From Eonycteris spelaea (lineage: Eukaryota; Chordata; Mammalia; Chiroptera; Pteropodidae), in the NCBI GenBank assembly GCA_003508835.1, contig PUFA01000034.1, positions 1,984,001-2,048,000 of the forward strand: DNA of 64,000 bases. The letters are read 5' to 3'. Positions 1 through 11,530 of the stretch are shown piece after piece (positions within the stretch are counted from its first letter, which is position 1; every line of letters begins with the position of its first letter). The notes beneath the pieces were generated by a model. It did not search any database. It was given only the letters and a program-made list of their open reading frames with translations, and was not told the origin of the DNA. The translations under genes and the position numbers were made by a program.

Positions 1-2165
1 CCACGGTGTGCTTGGAGGTGGAGCATTTCACATCCTCCCCTCAACTGGAGCTCCTTCCCTGGACGTCCAGGGAAGATGGGAGTCCCGGGGAAGGAGAGGT
101 TTTCCCTGAAGTCCCACCATGCACACTGAGTGTCCCCACTATGCGAACAGCATCTCTGAGGAATTGCAGCTGGCGGGGAGCAGAGCGGGAAGAGCCAAGG
201 TTCAAGGGTCAAGTGCGGAGCTCATGACCTCCCCAGTTGGGCAACGAGAGCTTATATAATGCCTCGGCTGCTCCATGCTCAAGTTCATCTCATTTCTCAG
301 TTCAGGGCGTAAGAGACACCTGCTCTTCCTTCCTCAGTTACGCCCTCCCTTCACTCCAATATACTCTTCTGCACATTTCTATTCAGTTAACTTTCTAGTA
401 ATGCTATTTATTTAGATGACACTTTTGCAAGCATCTTTAGGCTGGCTTTGAGCAGGTGTCCTGTCCTTCCATATAAATGCTGAGCTACCTGGGATCACGG
501 ACAGACATTCCCTTCCTCTGTCCCTCCCATCCTTCCTTCTTTTCTTCCTTTTCCCCGGCTTTATTGAGAAATAACTGACAAATATAATCGTACGTATTTA
601 AAGTGCACAATGTGATGATTCGATGTGCATTGTGAAGCAATTACCAAGATCAAGGTAATTAACACCCCCATCGGTCCTCACACAGTTAATTGGTTGCTGT
701 GTTTTTGTTTTTGTTTTTTGGTGTGGTGAGACTCTATTCTCAGCAAATTTCGAGTACACAATACTGTATTATTACTTACGGTCACCGTACTGGGTATTAC
801 ATCCCGAGAACTTCTCATATAACTGAAAGTTTGGACCCTTGACTTATATCTCCTCGTTGCCTCTACACCCCAGTCCCTGGCTTCCACCATTCAATTCTCT
901 TTCTATGAAATCGATTTAAAAAACAATTCCACGCCAAGGGATACTCTCCAGTACTTGTTTCTTTGTATGCCTTATTTCATTTAGCTTTCCTTTCCCTTTT
1001 TAAGACCCACAGCTCCTAGGCCGGGCTCTGCGTAGGTAGAGATTTGACCAATGCTTGATCCAGGCCATCGGTGTTTGTGAGCACCAGCTGTGGGCTGAGC
1101 CTCAGTGGAGGGAAGACAAGCCTGATACCGAGGATGTAACAAGGGTGCTTATCAAGGGTGCGATGGCATGGGCCACCCATCAATGCTGCAGAAACCCAGA
1201 AAGGGGAGATGGGTAGGTGTCGGGGAAGAGGTGGAAGGTTCTAGAAAGTCACAGTGGCCAGAGCTAGGGAGGAGACAGCATGGTGGGTCATGGCCGCATG
1301 AGGAGGGGAGGTCACATTGCTGAGGGGCGTTAGACCCAACGCATGGGATGTGCCCCAGCCTCACCTACGGCCATCGCACACCAAGGACACAGAGTGACAC
1401 AGGCTTTTTCCATCCTACCCGGGCCCCCCACTCGGGCCTGGACTGTCTGCCGACCACAAGAGCAGGGGGTGGGGGGCAGAGAAGGTGACAACATGGCTCC
1501 CTGGTCACCCAGGCCCAGAGCTGGAAATGCCACAGAGAACACCAAGCCCGGTGGGACGAGGAGGCCCAGTGACCAGCTGAGTTGGATTATTTGAAAAATT
1601 ACCTGCAAATCTAAGCATTGTTTATTTCCGCATTTCCCTAAACTCCGTCACCTGCATCACAGCTTCCGTTTTGACCAGCTCCGCCCACCACACACCTGCA
1701 CTCACGCGGACTCGCCATCCTCTCTCCGTAGACTCACTTTTTAAACATAAATAAACATATTTAAATAAGAAGGTCTAGCATAAGGCTGACTGGAAATCAG
1801 TGTGGCTTGCCTTGCACAGAAGAGACACATTTAAAAACACATTAACAAAAATGCGTTGCTAATAAATAGATGGTCATCCGGGTCCCCCTCCCACCCCCAG
1901 AATCATCGTTGGTGGCAGACATGCCACACTCATTCACTCAATTTTAAAGAATGGACTAGAACTGAGTCTTAAAAAGTGAACGTATTTGCCGGAGAGCAAG
2001 ACAATGCTCGGGACGGAAACCGTGACGTGCTTTGGATGTGAGGAGACCCGCCTGACAGACTGTGACCTGGATGCGAGGCTCGTCTGGTGCCGACGCCTCA
2101 CGCTGCAGCCGGAGACGTGCACCAGGGCCTCCTGCGTTCGTGAGGACACAGTGCTCGTGACTTAC
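1..2165 (-). other. INPP5D: INPP5D intron 19, partial
   Basis: No exon is seen between the exon 19 donor and the window edge. The stretch holds one L1 relic (about 548-985) and otherwise single-copy-looking sequence. The short open frames here do not resemble known proteins. Confidence 0.8.
548..985 (-). mobile_element. L1 (L1M-type) 3' UTR relic
   Basis: Read on the plus strand it follows the reverse of an old L1 3' UTR: TTTATTGAGAAATAACTGAC, then GTGCACAATGTGATGATTCG, CAGCAAATTTCGAGTACACA and TTACATCCCGAGAACTTCTC. The element is therefore in minus orientation. It is diverged and inactive, and the subfamily is uncertain. Confidence 0.75.
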
Positions 2166-2255
2166 CGTTCTTGGAGACAAACTGGGAGGTGACTCCTGCC
2201 TCAAATGTGGCAAAAACAGGGCTGTGGTCACTTGTCATGATGTCACTGGTGCAGC
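2166..2255 (-). CDS. INPP5D: INPP5D exon 19: SDHSP catalytic motif
   Basis: 90 nt, two bases in, one out. It encodes CTSDIMTSDHSPVFATFEAG, then VTSQFVSKN. TSDHSPV is the second signature motif of the family; its Asp-His pair is needed for catalysis, and changing the Asp gives phosphatase-dead SHIP1. The acceptor is CCCCGCAG/GCTGCA and the donor AAGAACG/GTAAGT. Cys replaces the Ser of human GSTSD. This is the last exon in the window. The next (C2-side) exon is not found in 1-2165. Confidence 0.97.
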
Positions 2256-3090
2256 CTGCGGGGGAGGGAAGGCATTTCTGAGCAGAGAAAGAGAAACTCT
2301 TCTGGTCAAGCCTAGGATGACAAACCCACGCAGAAGCCAACTTGTGCTTAAGGAAGCCTCCAGAAGTTTCACGGTTTCACCCCTGTCATTCCACCGACCT
2401 TCCACGGCCACACTCAAGTGAAAGCGTGTGACACTGTCTCCTCCATGGCTAAAATGTGCCTGCGCTAGTTTTTCCTAAAGACTCACCAGTTTTTACCTAG
2501 ATTGTGGCATGTAGAGATTCTTCTGGTCTACGTACGCTGTTGTATTGAGATGGGGGTTCAAGGTCACTGAGCTCCTCGGTAAGAGAGATGGCGCCCTCCC
2601 CCATCCCGCAATGACGCACAGGATCGGGAGAGAACGGAAGGTCATGAAGCAGAGATGCTGAGCGTGGACAACCTTGTTAAGGAGCTCGGGGCTGGGATGA
2701 GAAGAGAAGGCAGGAGGGCACGTTTGCAGGAGTGAGAGAAAGAACACAGTTCTAGAAATACTGAGTTCTAAGTGCTGTTGATAGAGTCACGTGGAGAGGT
2801 CTGGCTGGGTATCGGGGCTGGAGATTCATCTTTAGATTTAGAGTTATGGGGTTAGGTGGAGGCAGAAGCCACGAGAATGTCTGGGCTCCACGGGGAAGCC
2901 ATGAAGGATGGGAAGAGGCGAGCTGGAAACCCCAGGACCTGCCAGCCATTAACGGGCGAAGGAGAAACAGCACAGGAGACAGGAAGGCAGTAAGACGGAT
3001 TTACAACCTCTTCTACAAAGCTTTCGCAAATCAGCAAGAAAAAGAGGAATGTCCTTCTTTTTTGGGCAATCACCCAAAAGATACGGAAAA

Positions 3091-3126
3091 TACACACACA
3101 CACACACGCACACACACACACACATA
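3091..3126. repeat. (CA)n microsatellite
   Basis: An almost pure CA run with one CG interruption, in intron 18. The open frames crossing it (His/Thr-rich) are artefacts. Confidence 0.95.
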
Positions 3127-3679
3127 TGCACGCACGCACAAATAGCTAGTAAACATGAAAAAAAATGCTCACTCGGCAACAACCATCAGAAAAATAGAGA
3201 CGACAGTGAGATGGGATGGAGACAGGAAGAATGGGGACACGGGTCCTGGGGAGAGGGGGAATGGAGTAAAGGGCCCAGGTGAAAAGGTCAGCCTGGAAAG
3301 GAGGGCGACGCCTCTCCTCTGAGCCGGGAGGGAAGCAGGTAGGGGGGCACCTGCCTGAAACACCTTTGGACGTGGACAGGAGGAGGTGGTGAGGGGCTGG
3401 TGCTGTGAGAAGCGGGAGAGGACGGAGGAGGGGAGCCGGGCTGTGCGCGGACCTCGTTTGTGGTGACCGCGGACTTTCGGAGGGGTGTCCCAGGGAGCAG
3501 TTTCCAGGCGGACAAGCAGGCTTGCTTCTAAACGTTCTTTAAAATATTTTAGACGTGCACGGAACACAATAGCAGCAGCGCTACACTAACTTGGGCGGTG
3601 GACTGTTCCCTGGGTGGCTGCCCGGCAGCCACACCCGATGTGTTCCCACCCCCACCCCCGCAGTGAGTCTGGGTTGGTC

Positions 3680-3990
3680 ATGTGCCTTCCCTTGGCCCAT
3701 AGGACATTAGCAAACGTGAGGCAAACAGAGACTTAAAAAGCGCTTCCACATCTGAGACTTGCAGCTGGGAACCATGGGACCAGGAAGAAGCCTGGGCGGA
3801 CGAGTCCGCTGGATAGAGAGGGACTCGTGGCTGAGATACTCCCATCAGCCAGCCCAGACCTGAGTGGGCTCCCGGCCTGAGTGTGCCCAGATGACTCCAA
3901 ATAGAGCGTCCAAGTTCAGCCCCAAGAATCACAGGCTGTTGCCAAATTTCAAAGTAGTTTGTTACACAGCAGTAGATAACTGACACGTCT
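3680..3990 (+). mobile_element. MLT1-type (MaLR) LTR relic
   Basis: Plus-strand sequence follows the internal order of a MaLR LTR: TTGGCCCATAGGACATTAGC, GCAGCTGGGAACCATGG, GAGTGGGC, then GTAGTTTGTTACACAGCAGT and AGATAACTGACAC at the end. This is a solo LTR remnant in intron 18. The subfamily is not assigned. Confidence 0.7.
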
Positions 3991-5651
3991 CATTTATGTC
4001 AGCCACCATGAGACTCACGCCCCAGTCACCCCCATTTCCTGAGCTCTGGTTATTCATTCCCTTTCCTTTCCCGATTTCTGGCCCACCTGCAACTCATTAA
4101 ACCCTGCTACAGCACCCCCCTGAACATTCAGTGAAATGTCGCCAGCAAAATTCCCTACATCCTCAACTTTCCCTTCATGGCCCAAACCCGGCCCTTCCCG
4201 GGAGACACCGAGCCCCTCTGGCCCCATCCACGGGCCCAGAGAGGGGGAGGGTGTGTCTTCCTTGCTCCTCAATGCCACTTCCAGACCAACCTCCTTCCTT
4301 TTTCCTAAAAACCTCAACTATGGCACCACTTGAATGCCAAGTTTAGGTCAAAGCGGTGATCGTGCAAGCCACCACTTTCTCCTGAATCTCTTCAGCGCTG
4401 GCTGAAGAAGGCAGACAGTTGAATCTTCCTGGAGATAAGAATCAGCAGGAGTGGTGTCCGGCCTAGGTGGGGTCACGGGCCTGGAGGGCTCAGGGGTGGT
4501 GGCAGGGCTGAGGATGTAATATATAAGTGTGGGGATATGGGTGGTGGGTGGGATTCAGGCCTTTGGAGGTTTTGAAGGTGAACTATTCTTTGGCTGTGGT
4601 TATGAGATGGGCGGCCTATCTGCCATCTAAAGGTGTATATGTTTGCCTAGTAAGTCACTTCTGTGAGACAGCTCAGGTGTTGCGGGGCAGGGAGGCGGGG
4701 AGGTGTAGACTGCATGCCTTAAACTATCCCAGGGTAGACGGCCCAGTCCCTCCGGGCAGTGCGAGGCAGGCATGAAGGAAAGCTATGGAAGTCAGTTATG
4801 GGACGTAAGTTAAGGTGGGACTTTGTTGATCCCCAGAGAGAGCGTGGGAGTCACAAAGCTGGCCGCCGGGCAGCACTGAGGCTGGAGGCCTCAGGCGTGG
4901 GCAGGCCTGGGGGCGTGAGCAGCCTGTCGGGGCCCTTGGTCTGTGACTTGGTCACATAAGGTACATGCTGGGGATGGAGCTGGTCCTCCTTTGGGCGTCA
5001 TTATCTGGAAATTTGCAACGTTTTAAAAATGATGCCACAGTTCCCAGCCAGGAATGTGTTGCAAGCAGTTCTGCTCCGTGAATTTTTAAGTGCGCAGAGT
5101 AGAGCAGTTCCAAATACTGAGAACTAGGGAGCTTCTAAGAATAAGGACTTGGGCAATTGAGAATTCCTTCGGTGTATCTTAAACGTCCAGGGTCAACAAC
5201 TGTTTAACCGTTTTGACAACTTTTCAATCATTATTTACTCCAGTATTGCATATTATCCCTTTCCATCATTTTTACTCAATTTCTCCTTAAATTCCCCCCC
5301 CATACAACGTGTGTATACTTATGATATGTATAAGGTGGAACCAGGTGAATTTCCAGTATTCGAACTATTTCTGACCCACGAAAATACCACTTTCATATGG
5401 TTCAAACGTTAGATGCTCTTTTCATTAAAAAAAATAATAATAGTAATCTGGATTTCTTTTTTTTTTTAAAGCATTCTATAATTCTAACATCTCCCAAACC
5501 AGAAGTGACCGTGTTGCCACCCAAGTTGGGAGAGGAGGAGCCACTCCAGCCCATCGGGCTGGGGCTGTAGGGCGCGCTCCCATTTTACCGACGGGCAGAC
5601 GGAAGGAAGACCTTTAGTCTAAGCAGTCAAACCCCAGAGCGTGCCACTCAC

Positions 5652-5733
5652 CATAGGACTGACACACCACGTGCACCAGCGGGTAAGACTTCCAGAGGAC
5701 TCGGTCACACCAGGAGGGCAAGTTGTACTTCAT
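5652..5733 (-). CDS. INPP5D: INPP5D exon 18: 5-phosphatase catalytic motif
   Basis: 82 nt, phase 0 in, one base out. It encodes MKYNLPSWCDRVLWKSYPLV, then HVVCQSY. P(S/A)WCDRVL is one of the two signature motifs of type II inositol 5-phosphatases and carries the Asp-Arg pair of the active site. The acceptor is GATTTGCAG/ATGAAG and the donor TCCTATG/GTGAGT. The frame is intact. Confidence 0.97.
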
Positions 5734-6171
5734 CTGCAAATCAGAGTCACAAGCTTTGTCAAAGGCTCCTTGCTTTTAAAAAGCATGCACACAAGGGAAG
5801 ATTAACTCGGAGCTGGGGTCATCCTTGAATTCATCTGCTGTTGGCTCTTCATAGAATTTCCACAACTGGTGATTTTAAACCCTTCACTTGCCTCAAGACC
5901 CAGCCCCATCGCCACGATCCACACTTCAGACACCCTGGACTCCGGCTTTTGAACAAGAGTGATTCACTGGCTGTGTTCTCTTACCTGTCCTCCTCACTAC
6001 TTCATAATCTCTTATATTTTTACATTCTCTTACTTTTTTTCTGACACAGATGAACCTCTCCACCTGTATATTCAAACCAGTCTCTACTTATCCTCTCCAG
6101 CAACTTACTTTAATAACATACTCCAGACATGTTTCCCCCGCAACCCATTCACACATCCGTCCACCTATATA

Positions 6172-6391
6172 TTCATCCACCCATCACCCACCCATCTACT
6201 TATTCATCCACTGATCCATCCATCCATCCATCCATCCATCCATCCATCCACTGCCACATACCCACCCATCCATCTTCCATCCATCCATCCATCCACCCAC
6301 CACCATCCATCTATCCATCCATCCATCCATCTGCCATCCATCCATCCATCCATCATCCATCCATCCATCCATCCGCCTATCCATCCATCCA
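6172..6391. repeat. (ATCC)n tetranucleotide microsatellite
   Basis: About 220 bases of CCATCCAT units with short interruptions, in intron 17. His/Pro/Ser- and Trp/Met/Asp-rich frames across it are translation artefacts. Confidence 0.97.
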
Positions 6392-6667
6392 TTCAAACAA
6401 TGTGTACTGTGTAAAGCCCTCTCTGGGCTACCCTGGTGAGCGAGACGTCCACTGGGCGTGATAGACAAGGCAGCCTGGCAATGATAATAATCCTCCTTGA
6501 TCCTTATCACCTTAAGTTTTAGCTCCTTCTCCTCTGCCTACAAATGTAAAGGTCCTCACCCTCAAAGAGCCTTCCCCTCCCATCTCCTTCTTTTCTTCGT
6601 TTTACCAATTGTCTTTCAAGAATTTTCTCTTTTCCTTCATCTCCTTCTAGATCGCCCATTTACTTTT

Positions 6668-7560
6668 ATTTTTTTAAGGTACAACTTAGATATAGTAAAG
6701 TGAACTAATCGTTAAGTGTATAGCTTGAGGAATTTTTACGTTTGTTTACACCCATTTAACCGCCACCCAGATCACTATACGGAAATTTTCCATCATCCCA
6801 AAAGGTTCCCTCATGTCTCTTCCTTGTCGATTATGTCACCTTCTAGAGGTGAACACCACTCCATCGATTAATTTTGCCTACTCTTGAACTCGTAAATGGA
6901 CTAATTCAGTATACAGTGGACCCTTAGAGCAATGCGGGTTTGAGCTGCAGGGTCCACTAATGTGGATTTTTTTCAATACATATACATGTACAGTACTGTA
7001 AATGTATTTCCTCTTTCTGACGGTTTTCTTAATAACATTTTCTTTTCTCTAGCTTACTTTATTGTAAGAATACGGTATGTAATATATATAATACAAAATA
7101 CGTGTTAATCAACGGGGTGTGTTATCAGTAAGGTTTCTGGTTAACAGTAGGCTATTAAATTCTGGGGAGTCAAAAGTTACATGCAGATTTTCGATTGCAT
7201 GGGGGTGGTCAGCACCCCTAACTCCTGCATTGTTCAATGGTCAGCTGTAAATTTTCTCGTGTCTGGCTTCTTGCACCCACGCTGTGGCTTGTAGAAGTTC
7301 TTCCGTGTTAGCGCTGTGGTTGTGTTTCAGGGTATGTCTATCCCACACTTACCCTACTGCTGACAGAAGTAGAGGTGTTTTTAGGTTTTAGACATTATTT
7401 TTAAAAGCTGCTATAAACATTCTCGTATCTGTGAAAAAATATACTGATATCTCTTGGGTACACCCCAAAGTGGAATTGTTGAATCATGGGGTAGGAGCAT
7501 GTGTAGTTTCATAGATGCTGACAAATTGTCATCCTCTTTCTTTGTTACTTACTAGATTAC
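6668..7560 (-). mobile_element. L1M-type 3' end relic, split by a DNA transposon
   Basis: Plus-strand text matches the reverse of an L1M 3' end: GGTACAACTTAGATATAGTA, CATCATCCCAAAAGGTTCCC and TTTTGCCTACTCTTGAACTC. After the inserted element (6914-7247) it resumes with GTGTCTGGCTTCTTGCACCC, ATAAACATTCTCGTATCTGT and AAGTGGAATTGTTGAATCAT. The order is kept, so this is one element interrupted once. Confidence 0.8.
6914..7247 (+). mobile_element. Tigger-type non-autonomous DNA transposon (MER8-like)
   Basis: 334 bases with terminal inverted repeats: CAGTGGACCCTTAGAGCAAT at the left, and the reverse of CATTGTTCAATGGTCAGCTG at the right. TA dinucleotides flank both ends, as expected for Tc1/mariner-Tigger insertion. 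It sits inside an L1 relic. The family name is from memory of the consensus. Confidence 0.8.
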
Positions 7561-8559
7561 CAGTTTCTTATAAAAGGTTATAACGCACGAGTAGCCAGGT
7601 GGAAGAGATGCAAAGGGCAGGGAGCAGGGAACGGCCACAGAGCTTCCGTGCCATCTCCAGGTTAGTCCCTCTCCCAAATCCCTCGGTGTTCACCAACCTC
7701 GGAAGCTCAAATGGCCACTTCTTGACCTTGCAGCTCTCAGCACTGGCTGCCCCTGAGAACTGCTTTTTTCCTGGCCCCTTTGCTGCCCCTGCTTCTCCCT
7801 CTCGTCTCCGAATGTCGATGGCCCCCAAATCTGTCCACAGCTCTTCCTTTCCCATCGTCCACTCACTGCTTGTCTCCCCGTGCGGATAGCTCCCGGACCT
7901 ATGACCCAGACCTGGTGTCTCCTGTTAGCTTTGATCTCGTATTTTCAACTGCCTTCTGGATGTTTTCTGAGATTTCCTGCTAATAATCATGCAGTAAGTC
8001 TGCAAACAAGTTCTATTTTTTCCCACTGTCTTCCAATGTTCCGGTTTTTATAAAAAACAATCAGATCTACCAATACATCCTGCTTTTCTCCTTTTCTTTC
8101 ACTTTCATGTTTTCCCCTCCAATTCAGACCCTAGTTCTCTCTCAACTGGCAGCACTGCAGCAGCCTCCTCGTGGGTCCGCTGCGTCGTCCTCATCCATTC
8201 TCCTGACGCAGACCAGTGTCCTCTCCGCGTCACTGCGATGCTGCGGACCCTCTGCGGAACTGTCATTGGCTGCCTGGTTCCCATCAAAAAGGTTACGATC
8301 ATAACCTGGCACCTAGGAAATCCCCGTTGCAGGCCCTAGTCTGCTCCTCCTTATACGCAAGTCAAACTTGACCATTCTCGCCGCCCCCGAATGTATCCCG
8401 ATGGACCTGCTGTGACAGTGCCGTTAAACCCAGATGGCCCCCGCTACATAGCAGCCAGTGACGAGCTCACAACAAGGTGTCTCAGCCTCATTCATGGCAA
8501 CGGAGCTGGATCGTCGTGCGCGCGCTCTCTCTCTCTCTCTCTTTTTTTTGTTTTTGTTT

Positions 8560-9160
8560 TTCCTGTGAGTCCTGCTCTATTCCGGCATCTCCCCAACATT
8601 TGGCCTTTCTCTCCCACTTCCAGCTCTCCACTTGCCCTTGAGCCTAGGTAATGCCCAGAAGGCTGTCAGGCAGCACTGTGAACCCTTCTCCATTTCCCCG
8701 GGGCCCCTAGTGACCCTGGGCAGCTCCCCATCCCAGCACTCTGACCCTCAGACACCCACCAGTAGGCTGGCTCCCCTGGCTGGGCTCCTAGAAGGTGATG
8801 AAGGCCAACATCCCCTGCCTCGGCACCTGCTTCAGCAATTCTTTCAACCAGAAATGGATGAGCCGCCTCAGCCCTTGCCATGTCTGCTCGTTGAATTCCA
8901 AACTGTTTTTCGAGGCCCTGCAAACGGCCCTGACCCTCCCCTGCCCTAGACGGCCCCTTCCTTCTCTGACCGCTCCCACTGCGTCTGGCTTCATCACATT
9001 CTCCCTCTGGTTAGTCAGTGCTGAGCCCACCTTGTCTTTCCTACTCTGAGCTCCTTGGGGCAGACATTTCTCTTGTGTTTAATTTCCCGCCACCTAGCAA
9101 AGCGCCCGGCCCAGCATAGGGCATCAGTAAACAGTGTTCACAGGAGTGAATAAATGCGCT
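8560..9160 (-). mobile_element. L2 relic
   Basis: The reverse of L2 is seen: AACCAGAAATGGATGAGCC area, CTGAGCTCCTTGGGGCAGAC, then CTAGCAAAGCGCCCGGCCCA and CATCAGTAAACAGTG at the element's 3' side. It is highly diverged; the left border is a guess. Confidence 0.6.
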
Positions 9161-9367
9161 ACTGCAACTTTCCCCAAGCACTGTTCCAAGTGGCCCCATA
9201 AGACATGAATTGGCATCCTGTGGCCAATCGAGTTTGGCACGTGAATTTCCTCGTGGAGAACTACAACGCACACAAACCCACAGGGCTCGGGGAAGCCCCG
9301 CAACAAGGAAGCGTGTTTAATGATGATTCGCTTGGCAGATGAGCAAATATATTTGACCATGGGACTT

Positions 9368-9398
9368 TGTCTGTCTGTCTGTCTTTCTTTCTCTTCTC

Positions 9399-9431
<33 letters not shown>

Positions 9432-9434
9432 TTT
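9368..9434. repeat. (CTGT)/(CTTT)/(CT)n microsatellite
   Basis: Pure pyrimidine run of CTGT, CT and CTTT units in intron 17. Confidence 0.95.
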
Positions 9435-9592
9435 AATGAGCTTCATTTAGAACCCAGTTAAGGAAATAATGCTTTACATCCTCTCAGAACCTTAAAATAA
9501 CGGGACAGAAGGTAAATTCCATAGAGTCGCAAGTCAGGCTGCCCAGCCTCTCCTTAAGAGAGGTCTTCGCTCTGTGACACAGTTAACTGTGT

Positions 9593-9602
9593 GATTTCTT
9601 TT

Positions 9603-9642
<40 letters not shown>

Positions 9643-9646
9643 TTCT

Positions 9647-9734
<88 letters not shown>

Positions 9735-9757
9735 CTTTCTTTTCTTTTCTTTTTTTT
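9593..9757. repeat. (CTTT)n-(CT)n-(CTTT)n polypyrimidine tract
   Basis: About 165 bases of uninterrupted pyrimidine on the plus strand (polypurine in the transcript), made of CTTT repeats flanking a long CT run. It is a mirror-repeat composition able to form triplex DNA. It lies 140 bases beyond the exon 17 donor. Confidence 0.96.
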
Positions 9758-9836
9758 GCTACCTAGTGGCTGAGGATGCGCCTCCCAGGCTGTTCACCTT
9801 TACGGGAACAGACACAAGAGGGGTGCGAGGCGCCAG

Positions 9837-9881
9837 GCGGGGGTGGGGTGGGGGGGGTGGGGAGGGAGGGCAGGGGGGGGC
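9837..9881 (+). repeat. G-rich run with quadruplex potential
   Basis: At least six runs of three or more G occur within 45 bases on the plus (template) strand, beginning about 20 bases beyond the exon 17 donor. The transcript carries the C-rich complement. Confidence 0.85.
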
Positions 9882-9899
9882 ATCGTGGAGAGGACTCAC

Positions 9900-9988
9900 C
9901 CCCGTGGCTTTCTGCTTAGTGTAGGCGTACTTGTCCCGAGTCAGTCTTTCAAAACGGTAGGTGGGCGCAAATGTGATTTCTTCTTCCT
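9900..9988 (-). CDS. INPP5D: INPP5D exon 17: 5-phosphatase domain
   Basis: 89 nt, two bases in, phase 0 out. It encodes E (split) then EEEITFAPTYRFERLTRDKY and AYTKQKATG. FAPTYRF...Y...TKQ is the substrate-facing motif shared by inositol 5-phosphatases (PTYK/R type). The acceptor is TGATTTCAG/AGGAAG and the donor ACGGGG/GTGAGT. A long G run on the plus strand begins about 20 bases beyond the donor. The frame is intact. Confidence 0.97.
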
Positions 9989-10171
9989 CTGAAATCAAAA
10001 CAGCCTGGGTTTCAGCTCTCACGCCCCTCGTTCCACCTCTGGCCAGAGTTTCCTTCTTCCCCAGGTGTGCTCCTTCCCCCGCTCCCCCACTCCCCACCGG
10101 GTGTTCTGGGAAAACGGGAGGCAACGCCGGCCTGGCTGGAGAGGCCCGAAGGTGAGGCCAGCAGCTCTTAC

Positions 10172-10279
10172 CGAAGTGCAGGAAAACCTTCTGGTCCCTC
10201 CGCTCCATCAGGAGCTGGTCGTGGGACAGGAGGTCCGCGTACTGCTGCTGTTTGATCTTCTGGATGATGGCTTCGGCTC
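10172..10279 (-). CDS. INPP5D: INPP5D exon 16: 5-phosphatase domain, with one-base deletion
   Basis: 108 nt where the frame needs 109. In the conserved frame it reads AEAIIQKIKQQQYADLLSHD, then QLLMERRDQKVFLHF. Exon 15 ends on the full codon TGG (Trp), so this exon should begin GAG GCC GAA (Glu-Ala-Glu). It begins GAGCCGAA, one base short, at about 10275-10279. The acceptor is TTGCTGCAG and the donor CACTTCG/GTAAGA. With the exon 12 and 15 losses the net change is three bases, but stop codons lie in between, so the frame is not rescued. Confidence 0.94.
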
Positions 10280-11450
10280 CTGCAGCAAGGGCATGGCCAC
10301 TGGTCAGCCGCCCCTCTTCGCCAGCATAAGGAGGCACCTTGCCGCCCACCGCCCGCCTCTCAGGTCCCGGAGCCCCAGGGCCACTCCAGACCCTGGCCCC
10401 CTGGCAGCTGCTGGGTGGGTGCTTCTTAACCCCACCACTTTATAGGAAACACTCAGCAAGAGCAGTTAATGGAAAATTAGAAATGTCAACCCAATAACGT
10501 AAGTTTCTGGCCTCTGCTGTGGTGAGGGAACCGCTGTGACAGCCCCTTAGACTGGGAAGGGTCCCTGTCCACCCCTCTCCCATCTGCCTGCTCGGCAGGA
10601 GAGAGAAGGAGCTTTGGCCTGAGGGGCTTCTCAGGACGGGGCGGGGAGGGGGCAGCGATGTGGTCGGGGAGGCAAAACGGGCACAAATGGGCCACGCTCC
10701 TCAGTCCATGCCGGCTGGCTGGGCGAGCCCAAGGATGCTGAGGGATGCAGGATGTTGGGTAACGTCTGGGAAGGGGAGTCAGAAGGTATGGGCTCTTTCC
10801 CAGCTCTGTCAGCGACCTGTGACCGACCCATCTGTTCCCCAGGATTCCTTCTCCTCTGTAAAAGTGGGTCTGTTTCTGGCATCCTCCCTCTCCTTCCCAG
10901 GGTGGCAAAGCAAAAGCGTTCAACACCCCTGTCACACGGGGACACCTTGGGCTGGTAGCTAAGGGTCCCGGGCAGACGGGCTCTGCTCGGCTCCAGGCCC
11001 GGCCTTGGCCACATCTTCCAGGAGCACCCAAAACAACCACGTCTGGTTCTGGACGTGTCTGGCAGCCATGCCTGTCCACTCCCCCTTTCCTGTGCCACGA
11101 AGCCCCTGACTGCTGTTCACTGGACCTCGGGTGAACGTCCCGCTTAAAGAAAGTCATCCATGGCTGGCCTGTGGCCCGTGATTTGCAGAATAGAACTGAT
11201 CTGGTCTTCTTAGCCTTCAGCCTTTCCTGGATCTGGGGCTGGCAGGCTGAGGGGACCAGATCCCAGGGAAGGCTGAAGGACCTGAGTGAGAGGGGGTGTG
11301 GCTGGGACGGTCAGGTGGGGACTGGGCGTGAGGGGAGCTGAACCCTCGCGAAGGAACAGTGTTGAGTCCCAGGGCGAGTGGCTGCCTTGGCCTGGCTCAG
11401 ATTGGATGATTCTGACCTGAGCTAACTTGAGGGGCCTCTGTCCCTCACAG

Positions 11451-11530
11451 CCCAGCCCCAGGCGGGCAGCCCCAGCCCCAGGCGGGCAGCTCCAGCCCCA
11501 GGCGGGCAGCTCCTTACCCAGGTGGGCAGC
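11451..11530. repeat. 20-base minisatellite overlapping the exon 15 donor
   Basis: Four head-to-tail 20-base units. On the minus strand each begins GCTGCCC(A/G)CCTGGG. The first unit (11511-11530) is the exon 15 end plus its donor GTAAGG. The next three (11451-11510) replace the GT with GG, so only the first is a splice site. Confidence 0.9.

Noticed and set aside
6129..6461. His/Ser/Pro-rich and Trp/Met/Asp-rich proteins
   Set aside because: They are translations of an (ATCC)n microsatellite.
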